64,000 bases of DNA from Myxococcus xanthus. Lineage in GTDB: Bacteria > Myxococcota > Myxococcia > Myxococcales > Myxococcaceae. Position numbers and translations under genes: made by a program. The notes beneath the pieces are model-generated. The model worked only from the letters and a program-made list of their open reading frames with translations, ran no database searches and had not been told where the DNA came from. Positions 35,996 through 43,831 of the stretch are shown here, one piece after another (the stretch's first letter is position 1; each line of letters starts with the position of its first letter). Location: the NCBI RefSeq assembly GCF_006402735.1, contig NZ_CP017174.1:2173001-2237000 (forward strand), read 5' to 3'.

Positions 35996-36583
35996 TCAAC
36001 CACCCTTCTTGAGCTCGGTGAGGACGAGCTTGGCCACGGCCTTGAGCGTGTCGAAGACGCCCACGCCCGTGGGAGCCACGGCCTGGTACTCCGGGATGTT
36101 GCGGGGGTTGAGCGCCTTGCGCATCTCCTCCACCGTCACCGCGTTGGGCAGGTCGCGCTTGTTGTACTGGATGACGTACGGAATCTTGTTCAGGTCGTAG
36201 CCCTGCTCCGCAAGGTTGATGCGGAGGTTCTCGAGCGACTCCATGTTCGCTTCCATACGCTCGATCTGGCTGTCTGCCACGAACACGACACCGTCCACGC
36301 CCTTGAGGATGAGCTTGCGGCTGGCGTCGTAGAAGACCTGACCGGGCACCGTGTACAGGTGGAAGCGCGTCTTGAAGCCGCGAATCTCACCGAGCGACAG
36401 CGGCAGGAAGTCGAAGAAGAGCGTGCGGTCCGTCTCCGTGGAGAGGGAGATGAGCTTGCCCTTCGTCTCCGCGGCGGTCTTGTTGTAGATGTACTGAAGG
36501 TTGGTCGTCTTCCCGCAGAGCCCGGGCCCGTAATAGACAATCTTGCAGTTGATTTCGCGGGATGAGTAATTGATGAAGGACAT
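35996..36583 (-). CDS. mglA: MglA, Ras-like polarity GTPase
   Basis: 195 residues. MglA-GTP marks the leading cell pole and recruits the gliding (Glt/Agl) and type IV pilus machines. P-loop [16 protein letters not shown] (19-26), switch I around [18 protein letters not shown], an atypical G3 motif [15 protein letters not shown] with Thr where most Ras proteins have Asp, NKRDLPNAV (G4) and [10 protein letters not shown] (G5 region). The sequence reads like M. xanthus MglA throughout. It is 11 bases after mglB, the conserved bicistronic order. Confidence 0.98.
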   Translation of the reverse strand: MSFINYSSREINCKIVYYGPGLCGKTTNLQYIYNKTAAETKGKLISLSTETDRTLFFDFLPLSLGEIRGFKTRFHLYTVPGQVFYDASRKLILKGVDGVVFVADSQIERMEANMESLENLRINLAEQGYDLNKIPYVIQYNKRDLPNAVTVEEMRKALNPRNIPEYQAVAPTGVGVFDTLKAVAKLVLTELKKGG

Positions 36584-36594
36584 GGCTTCCCGGG

Positions 36595-37074
36595 TTACTC
36601 GCTGAAGAGGTTGTCGATATCGTCGTCGGAGATCTCGGCGAAGGGCGACCCAGCTCCAGGACTGTCCGTCTTCTTCACCAGGCTCTCGAAGATCTTCGTG
36701 AGCTCGTCGCTGGCCTTCTTGATGCGAAGGCGGACGAGGCCAAGGCTGGTGCGGTTGTCAAAGATGACGACCAGCACGACCCGGCTGCCGACGATGGTCA
36801 TGTACAGCGAGTCCTTGGCCCCTTCGTGGAACTGGTTGGGGAACTCGTTCTCCCCAATCAGCTTGGCCAGGCCACCCATCGCCGCCACGTTACCGGCCGT
36901 CAGCGAGGCCAGTGACGTGGTGTCGATGTTCTGCGTCTGACCCGCGGAGGAGATGAGCTGCCCGTTCTTGTCGACGAGGAAGACCACCTTCGCGTTCGCG
37001 TCCTTGGTAAGCCGGTCGCAAACGGCGTTGATCTTGGTGAACTCCTCTTCGTACATCACCAGTTGCGTGCCCAT
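36595..37074 (-). CDS. mglB: MglB, roadblock-type GTPase-activating partner of MglA
   Basis: 159 residues with one roadblock/LC7 fold (ITNAVCDR-like opening helix [77 protein letters not shown]). MglB is the MglA GAP at the lagging pole. The acidic tail [15 protein letters not shown] is present. Start ATG 37074. It heads the mglBA operon; the next gene on the right is divergent. Confidence 0.97.
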   Translation of the reverse strand: MGTQLVMYEEEFTKINAVCDRLTKDANAKVVFLVDKNGQLISSAGQTQNIDTTSLASLTAGNVAAMGGLAKLIGENEFPNQFHEGAKDSLYMTIVGSRVVLVVIFDNRTSLGLVRLRIKKASDELTKIFESLVKKTDSPGAGSPFAEISDDDIDNLFSE

Positions 37075-37400
37075 GGGCGTATGCGCTCCTCAGCGTTCGC
37101 TCGTCCCGCTCATGGCGACGCTCCGATGTTTCTAGAGTGAATCCACGAGGTTAGACGAGGCGCTACCGACCATCAGGATGCTTAGCAAAGCGTATCCACT
37201 CCAGCAAGAAGCCTTCCGCTTCCTGGAGGAGGTTCCGTGTCCGTTCCCATGCCCTCCGGACGCTCTGTGGGGTGGAGGCCACGGATCCGCACCCTGAGAG
37301 CGTGGAGCCTGAGCGGGCCCGTCCCACGGGGTTGGGGGCCTTCCCGGCTTTCTCTATACTCCGCTGCGTTTTGCCGCCCCCGCTTCTCCCGCGTTGCTCC
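37075..37400. other. Divergent intergenic region between mglB and the 37401 gene
   Basis: About 326 bases without a supported gene, holding the start regions of two divergent operons. I see one sigma-70-like promoter on the plus strand (37332-37360). No equally good match is evident on the minus strand for mglBA. Confidence 0.5.
37332..37360 (+). promoter_or_regulatory. Sigma-70-like promoter for the 37401 operon
   Basis: TTGGGG (37332-37337) and TATACT (37355-37360) are exactly 17 bases apart, giving a start near 37367 and a 34-base leader to GTG 37401. This favours GTG 37401 over upstream in-frame starts, which would lie before or inside the promoter. Confidence 0.5.
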
Positions 37401-38921
37401 GTGGCGCGCCTGGCGCTGGTGCTCCTCGTCCTGCTTGCCACTCCCTCCGCCCACGCGGACGCAGTGGCCGAGCACGCCTCGTTGCGCCTTCGCTACGGGC
37501 TGTCCCTCCGTGACGGCCGTCAGGCGGATGTAGGGCCCGGGCTCACCTATGAGGGCTTCACGCCGAACGACATGGCGGCCGTAGGCACTGCGTGGCTGGG
37601 CACGTCCTGGCTGGGCGCGTGGGCCGGGTTGCAGCGGGAGGCCTTCGACCTGCGGGAGGGCGCGCTGCGGATCACCGGTGGCAGCCTGTGGCGGGCCTCG
37701 GTGGGCTCCCGGGCGCGCGCCTTCCTGGGCCCGGTGCGCGCGGAGCTGGGCGCGGGCTATGGCTTCTCGCAGCTTCCCCACTTCAGTGACTCGGCCGAGC
37801 CCGTGCTCCTTCGGGGTGTGCGGCATGCGGTGGTGGTGGGCGGCCTGGTGCGCTTCCCACTGATGCTGGGGCTGCAGTTGGAAGCGCGCGGTGAGCTGCC
37901 GGTCTCGCTGTCGGTGCGCGACGCCACGGGCGCCCGAGCGGAGGCGACGGGGTTCTCCGCCGGTGGCGCGCTGCTGGTGCCGCTGCGGCGAGCGGAGCGC
38001 TGGACGGGCACGCTGGTGCTGGACTTCCAGCACGTGCAGGACACGGTGACGCTGGAGGATGGGACGCAGTCCCGGCAGCGGCTGCGGCGGATGGGCGCGG
38101 CGCTGGAGCTGGCGTGGCATGACGGTGTCCGGACGACGCGGCAGGTGCCCGTGCCGGTGGTGGTGGTGCCCGGAAGCGTGCGGTTTCACGTGCTGGACGC
38201 GCGGACGGGCGCGCCGCTGCCCGGAGCGCGGGTCATGGTGGAGGGCGAGGCGCACGTGGCGGACGCACAAGGCCTCGTCGAAGTGGCGTCCCTGTCGCCC
38301 GGGCCGGTGTCCGCGCAGGTGACGGCGGAGGGATACGCGTCCGCGGAGGCGGCGGTCACGGTGGAGGAGGGCGTGCGCGCGGAGTTGGAGGTCCGAGCCG
38401 CGCCACTGCCGCCACCGACGGGCGCGCTGCGGGTGACGGTGGTGGATGCGCGGACGGGCGCGCCGCTGCCGGACGTTCGCGTGTCGGTGGGCACAGCCCA
38501 GGTGCGCACGGACCTGACAGGGCAGGTGGTGGTGAGGGACCTGGCTTCGGGGCCCGTGGCTGTCGCGGTGGCGTCTTCCGGCTTCCGGTCCGTGGATGAA
38601 GCCGCGGTGGTCATCGCCGGGCAGGAGTCCACGCTGTCGGTACCCCTGGCGTCGGAAAAGAAGGGGACGCGGGCCACGCTGGTGGGGCAGGTTCGCAGTG
38701 TGCGAGGGGGCAAGCCATTGGCGGCGACCCTCCTCATGACGAAGGCCCGAGTGCGCGCGCGCACGGATGCGAAGGGGGCTTTCAATGTCCAGGTGCGGGG
38801 TGGCACCTACCGCATCACCATCTCCGCGCGAGGGCATCTGTCCCAGACGAAGGTCATCACCCTGCGCGAGGGTGAGCGGACCATCCTCAATGTCGACCTC
38901 TTCCCGAGGGGGAAACGGTGA
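37401..38921 (+). CDS. Secreted protein with carboxypeptidase-regulatory-like repeats
   Basis: 506 residues from GTG 37401, chosen for its signal peptide (VARLALVLLVLLATPSAHAD) and the promoter upstream. The first about 260 residues form a beta-strand-rich, barrel-like part (LGAGYGFSQLPHFSDSAEPV, VVGGLVRFPLMLGLQLEARG). Then three carboxypeptidase-regulatory-like (PEGA/CarbopepD_reg) modules follow: VRFHVLDARTGAPLPGARVM, LRVTVVDARTGAPLPDVRVS and LVGQVRSVRGGKPLAATLLM. The first two share a duplicated DARTGAPLP core. Likely outer membrane with surface- or periplasm-facing sandwiches. It overlaps the FecR-type gene (GTGA). Confidence 0.75.
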   Translation: MARLALVLLVLLATPSAHADAVAEHASLRLRYGLSLRDGRQADVGPGLTYEGFTPNDMAAVGTAWLGTSWLGAWAGLQREAFDLREGALRITGGSLWRASVGSRARAFLGPVRAELGAGYGFSQLPHFSDSAEPVLLRGVRHAVVVGGLVRFPLMLGLQLEARGELPVSLSVRDATGARAEATGFSAGGALLVPLRRAERWTGTLVLDFQHVQDTVTLEDGTQSRQRLRRMGAALELAWHDGVRTTRQVPVPVVVVPGSVRFHVLDARTGAPLPGARVMVEGEAHVADAQGLVEVASLSPGPVSAQVTAEGYASAEAAVTVEEGVRAELEVRAAPLPPPTGALRVTVVDARTGAPLPDVRVSVGTAQVRTDLTGQVVVRDLASGPVAVAVASSGFRSVDEAAVVIAGQESTLSVPLASEKKGTRATLVGQVRSVRGGKPLAATLLMTKARVRARTDAKGAFNVQVRGGTYRITISARGHLSQTKVITLREGERTILNVDLFPRGKR

Positions 38922-40888
38922 GTGCCCCGCGTCGTTGGTTCCTGGTCCTGCTGCTCCTCGTCGCGGGGTGTGATGATGACGCCGTGGCGCCGCCTCCCGG
39001 GCCCTCGGCGGTGGTCGATGCGGGCGCTGGCGAGGTGCTGGGCCGCCTGGAGGGCTTGAGCGGCGACGTGCGCCTGGAGCGAGGTGGCAAGCAGGCGCCC
39101 GCCGAAGAGGGGCCCTTGTACGGGGGCGACGCGGTGGAGACGGCCGCGGGTGGTGCGGCCACGGTGCGTTTCCCGGACGGCCGTTCCGTGGAGGTGGGGC
39201 CGGACGCACGCTTCGCGCTGGGCTCGGACTCGGGGGGCATCGTGCTTCAAGTGGAGCGCGGCATCCTGTTGTCGCGCGTGCCCGCTGATGCGAACCGCAC
39301 GGGCCAGGGCTCGAAGGTGGCGCTGACCATCCGTACGCCCTTCGGCCTCACGCGCGTGGGGGCGGATGAACCCAGCGAGGTGCGCGTGCAGGTGGCCGAG
39401 GACGCGGGCCGCGTCGAGGTGCGGCTGGGCGCCATCGAGTTCGTGGGCCGTGATGGCAAGACGCTGCGCGCGTCCGAAGGCGACGCGGTGGAGGCGACGT
39501 CCGGCCGGACGGAGCTGGTGGCTCGCGGGGCGCGTGTCCTGGAGCTGGCGCCGATTCCGGTGGCGGTACGGCTGACGGCAGGGCGCGCGGAGGTGCGAGC
39601 CAAGGGGGCGTCGGACTGGCGTCCGGTGGCGAAGCAGGGCGAGGAGCTGTCGCCGGGAGGCAGCGTGCGCACCCGGCGCGGAGGCTCCGCGGTGCTGGCG
39701 CTGGAGGGCTCGGCCACGGTGGCGTCACTGGGCTCGGACGCGGAGCTGGTGCTGACGTCAGCGGAGCAGGGTGGCGCCACGGACGAGGCGCGCTTCGACT
39801 TGTTGAGGGGCTGGCTGAACCTGCAGCTCGCGCGAGGGCGTACCAGCCGGCTGGTGCTGCCGGGGCTGCAGGTGGAGGGCGGCGGTGAAGCGCGGCTGGC
39901 GGTGCGCCGCACGGCCGCGGGCTATCTGGTGGATGCCCTCACCGGACAGGTGACGCTGGTCCGCGGAGCCGCCCGGCAGGCGCTGCGCGCGGGTGAGCGC
40001 GCCACGGTGGATGCGTCCTCCGCGCAGGCGCCACGCGTCGAGCCGCTCGCGCCCGCGCCACTGGCCCTGGGCGTCGTCGACGGCGCGGAGGTGTTCCATC
40101 CAGGGCTGCAGGATGTGGCCATCACCTGGGAAGGGGAGGGCGAGGCCACGGTGGAGGTCGCGGAGGACGCGGCCTTCACGCGGCCGGTGCTGTCAGGCAC
40201 GGTGTACCGTCCCTTCATCAACGTGCCGGCGCCGGTGCGCGGCGTGCTCCACTGGCGGGTGCGCCGCAAGGATGGGACGCAGGTGTCGGGCAGCGCGTCG
40301 TTCGCGCCGGAGCGCGCGGTGCGCTCGCTGGCGCGGGTGCGCAACGTGGTGCCCGAGGGGCCGGAGAAGACGACCATCTTCTACCAGGACAAGCCCCCGG
40401 CGGTGACCTTCACCTATGCCGCGGAGACCTCCGCGGCGCGCTACCGTGTGGCCGTGTACCGCGCGGGGACATTGGATACGCCGGTGGCCGAACGCACCGT
40501 GACGGAGACTCGCGCCGCGCTGGACGCCGGTGCGCTGAGCGAGGGCAACTACCTCTGGTCCGTCACGCCGCTTTCCGCCACGGGTGCACAGCTCAAGGGG
40601 GGACGGATGAACAAGCTGGAACTGGTCTACGACAACTCGGTGCCGGTGCTCATGGTGTCCACACCGCGCAACGGGCAGGCCGCGGGCGCGAAGGTGCGCG
40701 CGGCCGGTGTCGCCCCCGTGGACGCCCGCCTGTCCATCAATGGACGCCCGGTGGCGCTGGATGGCAAGCACCGGTTCAACACCTGGGTGGAGCCGGTGGG
40801 CTCGCCGCCCGTATTGGTGTTTAAGATGACGCGTCCTGGTGCCCCGGCGGTCCATACGGTGCGCACTCTGAAACAGCGAGGGCCGTGA
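38918..40888 (+). CDS. FecR-domain lipoprotein
   Basis: 656 residues from GTG 38918, overlapping the previous stop. Lipobox LLLLVAGC. A first FecR-type domain reads GRLEGLSGDVRLERGGKQAP, ETAAGGAATVRFPDGRSVEV, TIRTPFGLTRVGADEPSEVR; a second copy begins about residue 210 (RLTAGRAEVRAKGASDWRPV, VRTRRGGSAVLALEGSATVA). The C-terminal third has Ig-like strands (ITWEGEGEATVEVAEDAAFT; YRVAVYRAGTLDTPVAERTV). FecR domains in myxobacteria often sense envelope polysaccharides or form periplasmic scaffolds. Its stop overlaps the kinase gene, so the three proteins are probably made in fixed proportion. Confidence 0.8.
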   Translation: MSAPRRWFLVLLLLVAGCDDDAVAPPPGPSAVVDAGAGEVLGRLEGLSGDVRLERGGKQAPAEEGPLYGGDAVETAAGGAATVRFPDGRSVEVGPDARFALGSDSGGIVLQVERGILLSRVPADANRTGQGSKVALTIRTPFGLTRVGADEPSEVRVQVAEDAGRVEVRLGAIEFVGRDGKTLRASEGDAVEATSGRTELVARGARVLELAPIPVAVRLTAGRAEVRAKGASDWRPVAKQGEELSPGGSVRTRRGGSAVLALEGSATVASLGSDAELVLTSAEQGGATDEARFDLLRGWLNLQLARGRTSRLVLPGLQVEGGGEARLAVRRTAAGYLVDALTGQVTLVRGAARQALRAGERATVDASSAQAPRVEPLAPAPLALGVVDGAEVFHPGLQDVAITWEGEGEATVEVAEDAAFTRPVLSGTVYRPFINVPAPVRGVLHWRVRRKDGTQVSGSASFAPERAVRSLARVRNVVPEGPEKTTIFYQDKPPAVTFTYAAETSAARYRVAVYRAGTLDTPVAERTVTETRAALDAGALSEGNYLWSVTPLSATGAQLKGGRMNKLELVYDNSVPVLMVSTPRNGQAAGAKVRAAGVAPVDARLSINGRPVALDGKHRFNTWVEPVGSPPVLVFKMTRPGAPAVHTVRTLKQRGP

Positions 40889-42783
40889 GGATGTCCCCCC
40901 CCCAGACGACCCTGCCTGTGACGGAAGCGAGCCTTGTGCCCCTGCTTCAGCCTTATGGCCCGTACGTGCTCGTGCGAAAGCTGGCCGAAGGCGGCATGGC
41001 GGAAATCTTCCTCGCCAAGCTGCTGGGCGCCGACGGCTTCGAGCGCAACGTCGTCATCAAGCGGATGCTGCCGCACCTGACGAACAACCCCGACTTCGTG
41101 GAGATGTTCCGGGACGAGGCGCGGCTGGCGGCGAAGCTGGCCCATCCGAACATCGTGCAGATTCAGGAGCTGGGCTTCGCGGAGGGCTGCTACTACATCT
41201 GCATGGAGTACCTCGCGGGCGAGGACTTCTCCACGACGCTGCGGCTGGCCGGACGCAAGCGCCACTACGTGCCGCTCCCCATCGTGTTGCGCGTCCTCAT
41301 CGACGCGGCGCGCGGGCTGCACTTCGCGCACGAGTTCACCAACGAGGCCGGGCAGCCGCTGAACGTCGTCCACCGCGACATCTCTCCGTCGAACCTGTAT
41401 CTGACGTACCAGGGGCAGGTGAAGGTGCTGGACTTCGGCATCGCCAAGGCCGAGTCGCGGCTCGTCAACACGCGCACTGGCGTGGTGAAGGGCAAGTACA
41501 TGTACATGGCGCCGGAGCAGGCTCGCGGCAAGGAGGTGGACCGCCGCGCGGACGTCTTCGCGCTGGGCGTGAGCCTGTATGAGGCCCTCACCCATGTGCG
41601 GCCCTTCTCCCGGGAGAACGACCTGGCGGTGCTCAACGCGCTGCTGCAGGGCGAGCTCAAGCCGCCGCGCGAGCTGCGGCCGGACTTGCCCGAGGAACTG
41701 GAGGCCATCCTCCTGAAGGCCATGGCCTTCAAGCCGGAGGACCGCTACCCCACCGCGGAGGCGTTCGCGGACGCGCTGGAGACGTTCCTCTCGGAGCATC
41801 TCAGTGGCTCGGGCGCGATGCCGCTCGGCGCCTTCTTGAAGGGGCACTTTGGTGAGGAGCGCTTCACCGAGCGCTCACGCATTCCCACGCTGGCCACGCT
41901 CACCGCGACGTACGGAGGCGCCGCGGCAGGGGCGCAGGGGCAGGCGCCGGGTGCGGAGACGCACGGGACGAACCTGTATGGCGTGCTTGCCCGGGAGGGG
42001 GACGCCACGTCCGCCCAGCGCCCCGGCATGTCCATGCGGCCTTCCTCGCCGGGCGTGCCTGCCCATGGCTCGGCTTCACGTGGGCCGACGTCGCCGGAGC
42101 CCGCCACCACGGCCGGAGGCCGACGCTGGCGTACGCTGGCGGTGGGATTGGCGGGCGGCCTGATGCTGGCGGCGGCGGGCATCGTTGGATATCGGCAGTG
42201 GGTGACGACGCCCGCTTCGGTGTCGCTGGTGCCGGCCACGGCGCCCGTCGTGGAGGCCGTGGCACCGGAGGATGCTGCCGCTCAGGCCGGTTCTCTGCCG
42301 GAAGCCGTGGCCAATGGGGCGGGTGGCGACGTGGCCGTGACGGATTCGGCGCCGCCACCCGTGGATGCCGCTGACGCGACGGAGACGGACGAAGCCGGAC
42401 TTGCTGGCACTGCGTCCGATGTCGAGCCGGATGCGGATGAAGAAGTGGCGGACGCGGCACCTGTGCGGTCGAAGAAGGCCTCGTCGCAGAAGCGGGTGAC
42501 GCTGGGCATCGACGATGTGCAGCGTGTCGTCTCGCGTGGACGGGCGCGCATCACCACGTGCTTCGAGCGCTACAAGGCGGACCTGCCTTCGAGCCAGGGC
42601 GAGGTGCAGGTGCAGCTCACCATCGTCTCGTCGGGCAAGGTGCGGGCGGGGACGCGGGGACCGTTGGCTTCGTCGGGCGTGGGCCGCTGCCTGGAGGCCC
42701 AGGCGGAGCGCCTTCGCTTCCCGCCTCACCGGGACCAGGAGGTCACGGTGGTGATGCCCTTCTCGTGGCGGGTGACGCAGTAG
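40885..42783 (+). CDS. Membrane Ser/Thr protein kinase with an AgmX/PglI-like C-terminal domain
   Basis: 632 residues from GTG 40885 (overlap) or ATG 40891. Complete Hanks-type kinase domain: KLAEGGMAEIFLAKL (Gly loop), VVIKRM (Lys59), VVHRDISPSNLYL (catalytic loop, 163-170), VLDFGIAKAE (183-185), YMAPEQARGKEVDRRADVFA. After a Pro/Ser linker a single helix (TLAVGLAGGLMLAAAGIVGY) crosses the membrane. An acidic periplasmic stretch follows, and the end has the same pattern as the GltG-like protein's C-terminus: ARITTCFERYKADLPSSQGE, VQVQLTIVSSGKVRAGT, RCLEAQAERLRFPPHRDQEV. It may connect cytoplasmic signalling to the envelope complex. I do not assign a pkn name. Confidence 0.88.
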   Translation: MRMSPPQTTLPVTEASLVPLLQPYGPYVLVRKLAEGGMAEIFLAKLLGADGFERNVVIKRMLPHLTNNPDFVEMFRDEARLAAKLAHPNIVQIQELGFAEGCYYICMEYLAGEDFSTTLRLAGRKRHYVPLPIVLRVLIDAARGLHFAHEFTNEAGQPLNVVHRDISPSNLYLTYQGQVKVLDFGIAKAESRLVNTRTGVVKGKYMYMAPEQARGKEVDRRADVFALGVSLYEALTHVRPFSRENDLAVLNALLQGELKPPRELRPDLPEELEAILLKAMAFKPEDRYPTAEAFADALETFLSEHLSGSGAMPLGAFLKGHFGEERFTERSRIPTLATLTATYGGAAAGAQGQAPGAETHGTNLYGVLAREGDATSAQRPGMSMRPSSPGVPAHGSASRGPTSPEPATTAGGRRWRTLAVGLAGGLMLAAAGIVGYRQWVTTPASVSLVPATAPVVEAVAPEDAAAQAGSLPEAVANGAGGDVAVTDSAPPPVDAADATETDEAGLAGTASDVEPDADEEVADAAPVRSKKASSQKRVTLGIDDVQRVVSRGRARITTCFERYKADLPSSQGEVQVQLTIVSSGKVRAGTRGPLASSGVGRCLEAQAERLRFPPHRDQEVTVVMPFSWRVTQ

Positions 42784-42819
42784 CGGCGCGAGGAGGCTCG
42801 CGCCGCCACCGCGAGTGGC

Positions 42820-43413
42820 CTACAGGTCGCGGCGGGCGGAGAGTGCCTTGGCGAGCGTGGCCTGGTCGGCGAACTCCAGGTCGCCGCCCATGGGCAGGCC
42901 CTGGGCGATGCGGGTGACGCGCAGGCCCATGGGCTTGAGCAGGCGCGTCAGGTAGAGCGCGGTGGCTTCGCCCTCGATGTCCGGGTTGGTGGCGAGGATG
43001 AGTTCCTCCACCCGGCTGTCGTTGAGGCGCTCCAGCAGCTCGCGGATGCGGAGCTGCTCGGGGCCCACGCCCTCCAGGGGAGACAGCACGCCGTGCAGGA
43101 CGTGGTAGCGGCCCTTGAACTCACGGGTGCGCTCCAGCGCCATCAGGTCGGCGAACGTCTCCACGACGCACAGCACGCGCTCGTCGCGCCGTGCGTCCCG
43201 GCAGAAGTTGCAGGTCTCCGCGTCGGTGAGGGAGAAGCAGCGCACGCACAGGTGCACCTTCTCCTTCACCTCGCGAATGGCCTGCGACAGCTCCGCGGCA
43301 TACTCACCCGGCGCCCGCAGGATGTGGAACGCGAGGCGCTGCGCGGTCTTCTCGCCGATGCCCGGCAGCTTCGCCAACTGGGCGACGAGTCGATTCAGCG
43401 GATCGGGGGTCAT
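42820..43413 (-). CDS. recR: Recombination protein RecR
   Basis: 197 residues. With RecO/RecF it helps load RecA at gaps. N-terminal helix-hairpin-helix LAKLPGIGEKTAQRLAFHIL, a C4 zinc finger CVRCFSLTDAETCNFC (Cys56, 59, 68, 71), a TOPRIM region VLCVVETFADLMALERTREF through ELILATNPDIEGEATALYL, and the C-terminal RIAQGLPMGGDLEFADQATL typical of RecR. It follows ebfC by six bases in the common dnaX-ebfC-recR order. Confidence 0.96.
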   Translation of the reverse strand: MTPDPLNRLVAQLAKLPGIGEKTAQRLAFHILRAPGEYAAELSQAIREVKEKVHLCVRCFSLTDAETCNFCRDARRDERVLCVVETFADLMALERTREFKGRYHVLHGVLSPLEGVGPEQLRIRELLERLNDSRVEELILATNPDIEGEATALYLTRLLKPMGLRVTRIAQGLPMGGDLEFADQATLAKALSARRDL

Positions 43414-43419
43414 CCGGTA

Positions 43420-43737
43420 TCAGGTAATGCCGGGGATTTTGACGCCGCCGGAGATTTTCGCGAGCTCGCGCTGCATGTGCTGACGGCTGCTCGCCAGGGC
43501 GGCGTTCACCGCGGCGGTGATGAGGTCCTCGAGCATCGACGTGTCGTTGGGGTCGATGGCTTCCTTGTCGATCTTGATGCTGCGGATCTCCTGGATGCCG
43601 TTGGCGACGACGGTGACCCGGCCGTCACCGGCCTTGGCTTCCACGCTCTCTTCCGCCAGCTGCTGCTTCCGCTCTTCAATCTTCTCCGTCAGCTTGTTCG
43701 CCTGCCGGATGAAGTAGTTCAGGTCGACGCCAGGCAT
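43420..43737 (-). CDS. ebfC: YbaB/EbfC nucleoid-associated protein
   Basis: 105 residues. Small dimeric DNA-binding protein: NKLTEKIEERKQQLAEESVE, GRVTVVANGIQEIRSIKIDK, ITAAVNAALASSRQHMQREL. Size and position between dnaX and recR fit. No odd features. Confidence 0.94.
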   Translation of the reverse strand: MPGVDLNYFIRQANKLTEKIEERKQQLAEESVEAKAGDGRVTVVANGIQEIRSIKIDKEAIDPNDTSMLEDLITAAVNAALASSRQHMQRELAKISGGVKIPGIT

Positions 43738-43831
43738 ATGCTTCCTCGGTGCTCGTGGGAGCGGGCGCCACGGACATGGCCCCGCCCCGGCGTGGAATGG
43801 GGCGCCACCCTACCGTTGCGCGAGGCGGTTG

